Assembly: GCA_033722075.1 (NCBI GenBank) | Contig: JAWVZU010000148.1 | Location: forward strand, 1 to 9,872 | Length of the DNA: 9,872 bases | Source of the DNA: JAWVZU01 sp033722075 | GTDB taxonomy: Bacteria; Pseudomonadota; Gammaproteobacteria; Xanthomonadales; SZUA-38 | Direction of reading: 5' to 3' | In this document: in pieces, positions 6,816 to 9,872 of the stretch | Layout of the letters: the number at the start of each line of letters is the position of its first letter | Numbering within the stretch: the first letter of the stretch is position 1 | Translations under genes and position numbers: made by a program | Notes under the pieces: model-generated | Seen by the model: only the letters and a program-made list of their open reading frames with translations | The model's database searches: none | What the model was told of the DNA's origin: nothing

Positions 6816-7622
6816 TCATGGCGATACCCTCGCCGACCACATCGGATCAACGGGCACGCGGCCATCCACCACGGCCTCGCCCACGGCGCCCCACCCTCGA
6901 CCGTCGAAGCGCCAAATCTCACGCCCGCCATTGACTGCCATGACTTCCGGTGCGTGCTGGACACCGCAGTTCGGATCGGGAAACCAGGTGGCGGCCAGAT
7001 CAAGAGGCGCAGGCTGTTCGTAGACCGGCACGAAGCGCCCTTCCGGGTCGAGAACCGCATTGTTCACGCGGTGGATATCGCCATTGGCGAGCACCAGGTT
7101 GATCGCATCACTGTGGCCGCAGGCGCCGATGAAGCGCGCGTCGAAGCGGCGGCAGAAAGGCTGGTCATGCTTTCCGGGAAGGTAGGGACAGACCGTTTCG
7201 AATCCGTCCCGGCGCTGGCCGTAAAAGACCACATCCTTTTCAGGTGAGGACCAGACGCCACGGTAGGCGGCATCATCCGGGCCCGCGACAATCGGCGACC
7301 ATTGCTCCCCGTTCCAGAGGAGGACGATGCCCACCCCGGCCGCGACTGCAAAATCGGGGGCCGCGACATAGACGTCGAGCAATCGATTGGTGGTCCCCGA
7401 TGCCATCCGCCGCGGCCCCACCTTTTCGAAATGAATGATGACGCCGTGGTCGCCGACGCCGATGATGAAATCCGCCGAGGCGCCGTGAATGCTGTTGAGA
7501 TTGTTGCTGACCTGGGCTCTTTCACTCTGATCCTTTTCCCCATGCGAACTCGAGGGGTTCAGCACGATTGCCAGTGCCAGCAGGCAGGTCGCCCTGACGT
7601 GCATTGGGATCTCGGCGATCAT
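6816..7622 (-). CDS. Exported beta-propeller-like protein of unknown role
   Basis: A 268-residue protein with an N-terminal signal peptide (hydrophobic CLLALAIVL at about 13-21). Its body shows degenerate repeats of the kind LNSIHGASADFIIGVGDHGVIIHF (about 42-65), LLDVYVAAPDFAVAAGVGIVLLWNGEQW (about 81-108), AYRGVWSSPEKDVVFYG (about 119-135) and EIWRFDGRGW (about 235-244). These match the 'GVWGSSPSDVFAVGDGGTILHYDG' style blades common in secreted myxobacterial and proteobacterial propellers. About three to four blades are visible, too few for a full propeller, so it may pair or be a shortened form. Four Cys in the mature part (145, 157, 168, 219) could form disulfides. The start is uncertain: ATG 7622 has GAGG 9 nt upstream, while ATG 7604 gives a tidier signal peptide. 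It is divergent from the regulator at 7797 and 204 bp from the next secreted gene. No specific function can be assigned. Confidence 0.85.
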   Translation of the reverse strand: MIAEIPMHVRATCLLALAIVLNPSSSHGEKDQSERAQVSNNLNSIHGASADFIIGVGDHGVIIHFEKVGPRRMASGTTNRLLDVYVAAPDFAVAAGVGIVLLWNGEQWSPIVAGPDDAAYRGVWSSPEKDVVFYGQRRDGFETVCPYLPGKHDQPFCRRFDARFIGACGHSDAINLVLANGDIHRVNNAVLDPEGRFVPVYEQPAPLDLAATWFPDPNCGVQHAPEVMAVNGGREIWRFDGRGWGAVGEAVVDGRVPVDPMWSARVSP

Positions 7623-7640
7623 CTATCGCGGCCTCGCGCC

Positions 7641-7746
7641 ATGTCGCTGCCCTCTTGCCATCGGTGCTAGGGGCTGACGATGATGAATCCCAATAAAATC
7701 AGCAATATGCAAAGAGCGACATGGGGTGCATGTCGTCCTATGTCGC
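7641..7746. promoter_or_regulatory. Candidate operator cluster between divergent genes (four ATGTCG/CGACAT boxes)
   Basis: ATGTCGC occurs at 7641-7647 and 7740-7746, its inverse GCGACAT at 7716-7722, and a further ATGTCG at 7730-7735. CGACAT (7717-7722) and ATGTCG (7730-7735) form a perfect 19-bp dyad with a 7-nt spacer. The boxes at 7730 and 7740 are 10 bp apart, one helical turn. Chance alone would give about 0.1 copies in a region this short. The position between a DNA-binding regulator and the gene it faces is where an autoregulatory operator would lie. A possible -10 box TAGAAT for the regulator is at 7767-7772, without a convincing -35. Confidence 0.5.
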
Positions 7747-7787
7747 ACCCTGACGGTCGCGAATGATAGAATTTTGACAGAGCCTGC

Positions 7788-7796
7788 GGGGAGGTG
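7788..7796 (+). promoter_or_regulatory. Extended Shine-Dalgarno abutting the regulator start codon
   Basis: GGGGAGGTG directly precedes the ATG at 7797, leaving only 2 nt after GGAGG. The match to the 16S 3' end is long (GGAGGTGAT), but it runs into the start codon. The HTH begins at residue 12, so no later start is acceptable. Confidence 0.6.
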
Positions 7797-9872
7797 ATGA
7801 ACGACAGTTTCGACCCAGATGACCGGCTGGAGTCATGGAAGCGCATCGCCGCCTACCTGGACCGCGATGTCCGGACCCTCCAGCGGTGGGAAAAGTCCGA
7901 AGGCCTTCCCATCCACCGGCAGATGCATGACAAGCAGGCGACGATCTACGCCTACAAGTCGGAACTGGATGCCTGGCGGGCGGGACGCACACTCGACTCC
8001 ATAGCTGAGCCCTCGACCGCATCGAAGAGTTCGAACCGCGGCGCCCTCCTCGTTGTGATTTTTCTCCTGGCCGTAATCACCGGCGCGGCGATCTATTGGG
8101 CTACGAAGAGCGAACCTGATCTGCCGTTCGAGGAGCGGGACTGGGTCCTGATCACCACTTTCGAGAATCGCACCGGTGACGAGGCACTCGATGACGTGCT
8201 CGACTATGCGCTTGAACGCGAACTGAACGCGTCGCGTTTCGTCAATGTCGTGCCACGGGAGCGGATCAACGACACGCTGCGGCTCATGCGGAAGCCGCTG
8301 GACTCACCGATCGACGTTGAAATCGGACGTGAAATCAGCCTGCGGGATGGCGGCATCAAGGCCTTGCTAGGCGGACGCATCGAGCGCATCGGCAATCGCT
8401 ATCTGCTGAGCGTCAGCCTGGTCCATCCGGCCGACGGCGTGGCGGTCACCAGCTTCAGCAAGGAGGCGTCAAACCAGGACGCGATCCTGGATGCCGTCAG
8501 TGCGCTCTCCCGTGAAGTGCGCCAGGCATTGGGAGAAGAACTCGCCAGCATACGGGCGCGAGACGTCGATCTGGCCAAAGTGACCACGCCGTCGCTGGAA
8601 GCGCTGAAGCTCTACAGCGAAGGCGACCGGATGATGAAGCAGGGCTGGCCGGATCGTTATCAGGCCCTGCCCCTCATGGAGCAGGCGGTGCGCATCGATC
8701 CGAATTTCGCCTCCGCTCATGTCATGCTTTTTTATCTTTACGTCGACCGCGATCAGATCGATCTCGCAAATGCATCCCTGGAACGTGCCGTGCAACTCGC
8801 GGAAACGGCGCCGGACCGCGAACGCCTTTTTATCCTGTCTACCTACTACACCCACTACGTGAGAGATTTCCGCAAGGCCATCGAGACCAACCAGCTATTG
8901 ATCAGGATGTACCCCGATCACCTCTGGGCGACCGGCAATATCGCCAATGCCTACGAGGCGCTCGGAGAGTATCGCCAGGCTCACCCGTACCTCTTGAAGC
9001 TGGCCCGCATGCGACCCTACCAGGCGTGGACGCAGTTGCATGCCCTCCAGTCCTCTGTGCTGTTCAACGACAGGGAAGGCGTGAGCAGTTTTGCGGAGAC
9101 GACCAAAGCGCTTGCCGCCGATGTACCTTATCTTCGACCGCAGCTCAGCGTGCTGCCGGTGCACGAGGCGTGGCTGGAAGGCGATCTGAAGGCAGCGCTG
9201 GCAAGGCTTGACGACCTCGTCGAAGAGGTGGGCACCGAGGCGCTCGTCGCCAACCCGATGTTGTACGGCGCGATCCGTGGGCTTTACCTGGCCCTGGGAA
9301 GAAGCCAACGATTTCTCGAACTTTCGGCGCTGCGCCCGATCCCGGGATGGTTTCAGGCCCTTCACGACTTCGATGCCGGCGATCCCGAAACCCTCCAGCG
9401 CTATCTGGACCATTCCATCGATCAATCCTACTTCGACGCCGGCCTGTTGGCCTGGGGAAACCGACCCGCGCAGGCAAGCCGCATTATCGACTCCATCGAA
9501 CCGGGCAGCTCACCCCGGTCCAACCGGGCCTTCAGGCACCAGGCCCTGGGACAACTGGCGGTGGCAGAAGGGCGTGCCGAGGAGGCCATCGAGCACTTCG
9601 AACGGGCCTTCCATCTGCTACCGGCCTACTGGCTACCCGATTACCTGTTCGGTGCGCACACGCTGGCCCGCGTTCACGAGTCCCAGGGCTCAATAGACGA
9701 GGCCATCGCCTCCCTGGAGTTCGCCCGGGTGCGACGGGACTGGTCGATCTTCGAATCCGCCACCTATCTCTGGATGCGCAACCAGGTCTACCTGCGGGCT
9801 CTCTACCAAAAGGCGGGCCGCGAAGTCGAAGCCGAAGAGGTCGAGGCCGACCTGCGCGAGCTGCTGCGCCTC
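7797..9872 (+). CDS. Transmembrane HTH regulator with TolB/FlgO-like and TPR domains (3' truncated by window)
   Basis: This frame is open for all 692 codons to the window edge. Residues 12-63 form a MerR/excisionase-like helix-turn-helix with the conserved text SWKRIAAYL.RDVRTLQRWEK.EGLP.H and the closing YAYKSELDAW. One transmembrane helix follows at about 82-102, putting the N-terminus in the cytoplasm. Residues 116-225 resemble the TolB N-terminal/FlgO-like domain seen in many ToxR/CadC-like sensors (FENRTGDEALDDVLDYAL, later ALLGGRI..IGNRYLLSVSL). From about 267 on come TPR-like helical pairs, such as LMEQAVRIDPNFASAH, IANAYEALGEYRQA and AIEHFERAFHLLPAYW. The layout is that of a one-component membrane regulator that transmits an envelope signal directly to DNA. 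It is divergent from three exported proteins, its probable targets. The Shine-Dalgarno is unusually close to the ATG, but any later start would break the HTH. Confidence 0.92.
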   Translation, partial: MNDSFDPDDRLESWKRIAAYLDRDVRTLQRWEKSEGLPIHRQMHDKQATIYAYKSELDAWRAGRTLDSIAEPSTASKSSNRGALLVVIFLLAVITGAAIYWATKSEPDLPFEERDWVLITTFENRTGDEALDDVLDYALERELNASRFVNVVPRERINDTLRLMRKPLDSPIDVEIGREISLRDGGIKALLGGRIERIGNRYLLSVSLVHPADGVAVTSFSKEASNQDAILDAVSALSREVRQALGEELASIRARDVDLAKVTTPSLEALKLYSEGDRMMKQGWPDRYQALPLMEQAVRIDPNFASAHVMLFYLYVDRDQIDLANASLERAVQLAETAPDRERLFILSTYYTHYVRDFRKAIETNQLLIRMYPDHLWATGNIANAYEALGEYRQAHPYLLKLARMRPYQAWTQLHALQSSVLFNDREGVSSFAETTKALAADVPYLRPQLSVLPVHEAWLEGDLKAALARLDDLVEEVGTEALVANPMLYGAIRGLYLALGRSQRFLELSALRPIPGWFQALHDFDAGDPETLQRYLDHSIDQSYFDAGLLAWGNRPAQASRIIDSIEPGSSPRSNRAFRHQALGQLAVAEGRAEEAIEHFERAFHLLPAYWLPDYLFGAHTLARVHESQGSIDEAIASLEFARVRRDWSIFESATYLWMRNQVYLRALYQKAGREVEAEEVEADLRELLRL

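Noticed and set aside
7774..7779. TTGACA resembling a perfect -35 box before the regulator
   Set aside because: A matching -10 box would fall at or after the regulator's start codon at 7797, so it cannot drive this gene with a normal leader.
8469..9477. Antisense open frames inside the regulator
   Set aside because: The + strand frame shows continuous HTH, TM, TolB-like and TPR content throughout; the antisense frames have none.

Overview
The window looks like a chromosomal segment of a high-GC Gram-negative bacterium, most plausibly a gammaproteobacterium near Wenzhouxiangella and its Lysobacterales/Chromatiales relatives. This placement is an inference. It rests on codon composition, a cluster of large secreted beta-rich proteins, a C-terminal '...F..GFE' tail that I associate with that group, and a membrane-bound HTH-TolB-TPR regulator of a kind common there and in Acidobacteria. 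No marker gene settles it.

Left part (1-3195, mostly + strand). An ABC exporter opens the window: the end of the ATPase overlaps an ABC-2 type permease by 4 bases. A ~300 bp AT-richer element with long imperfect inverted arms follows (about 1626-1929); it looks like a non-coding MITE-like or REP-like repeat. Next is a two-gene operon: an unrecognised acidic 147-residue protein (GTG start) overlapping a DUF2237 protein (TTG start). A tRNA-Phe (GAA) with its own well-formed promoter and encoded CCA ends this part. A 234 bp spacer with two perfect hairpins separates it from the convergent block.

Middle part (3196-7622, - strand). Three exported proteins lie head to tail. In order of transcription they are a small propeller-type protein (7622-6816), a parallel beta-helix protein with a choice-of-anchor Q type C-terminal section (6611-5229), and a 674-residue calcium-binding protein (5220-3196). 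The last carries two 'FFDTDPG' repeats, a thrombospondin type 3/EF-hand stretch and exactly seven FG-GAP repeats. The last two genes are only 8 bp apart, and the ribosome binding site of the second overlaps the stop codon of the first.

Right part (7797-9872, + strand). A long gene runs off the window and is transcribed divergently from the secreted block. It encodes an N-terminal MerR/excisionase-like HTH, one transmembrane helix, a TolB/FlgO-like periplasmic domain and TPR-like repeats. The shared 174 bp intergenic region holds four copies of the hexamer ATGTCG/CGACAT, two of them forming a 19 bp dyad. The simplest reading is a one-component transmembrane regulator that senses something in the envelope and controls the adjacent secreted, adhesin-like proteins. 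That link is inferred from gene arrangement only.
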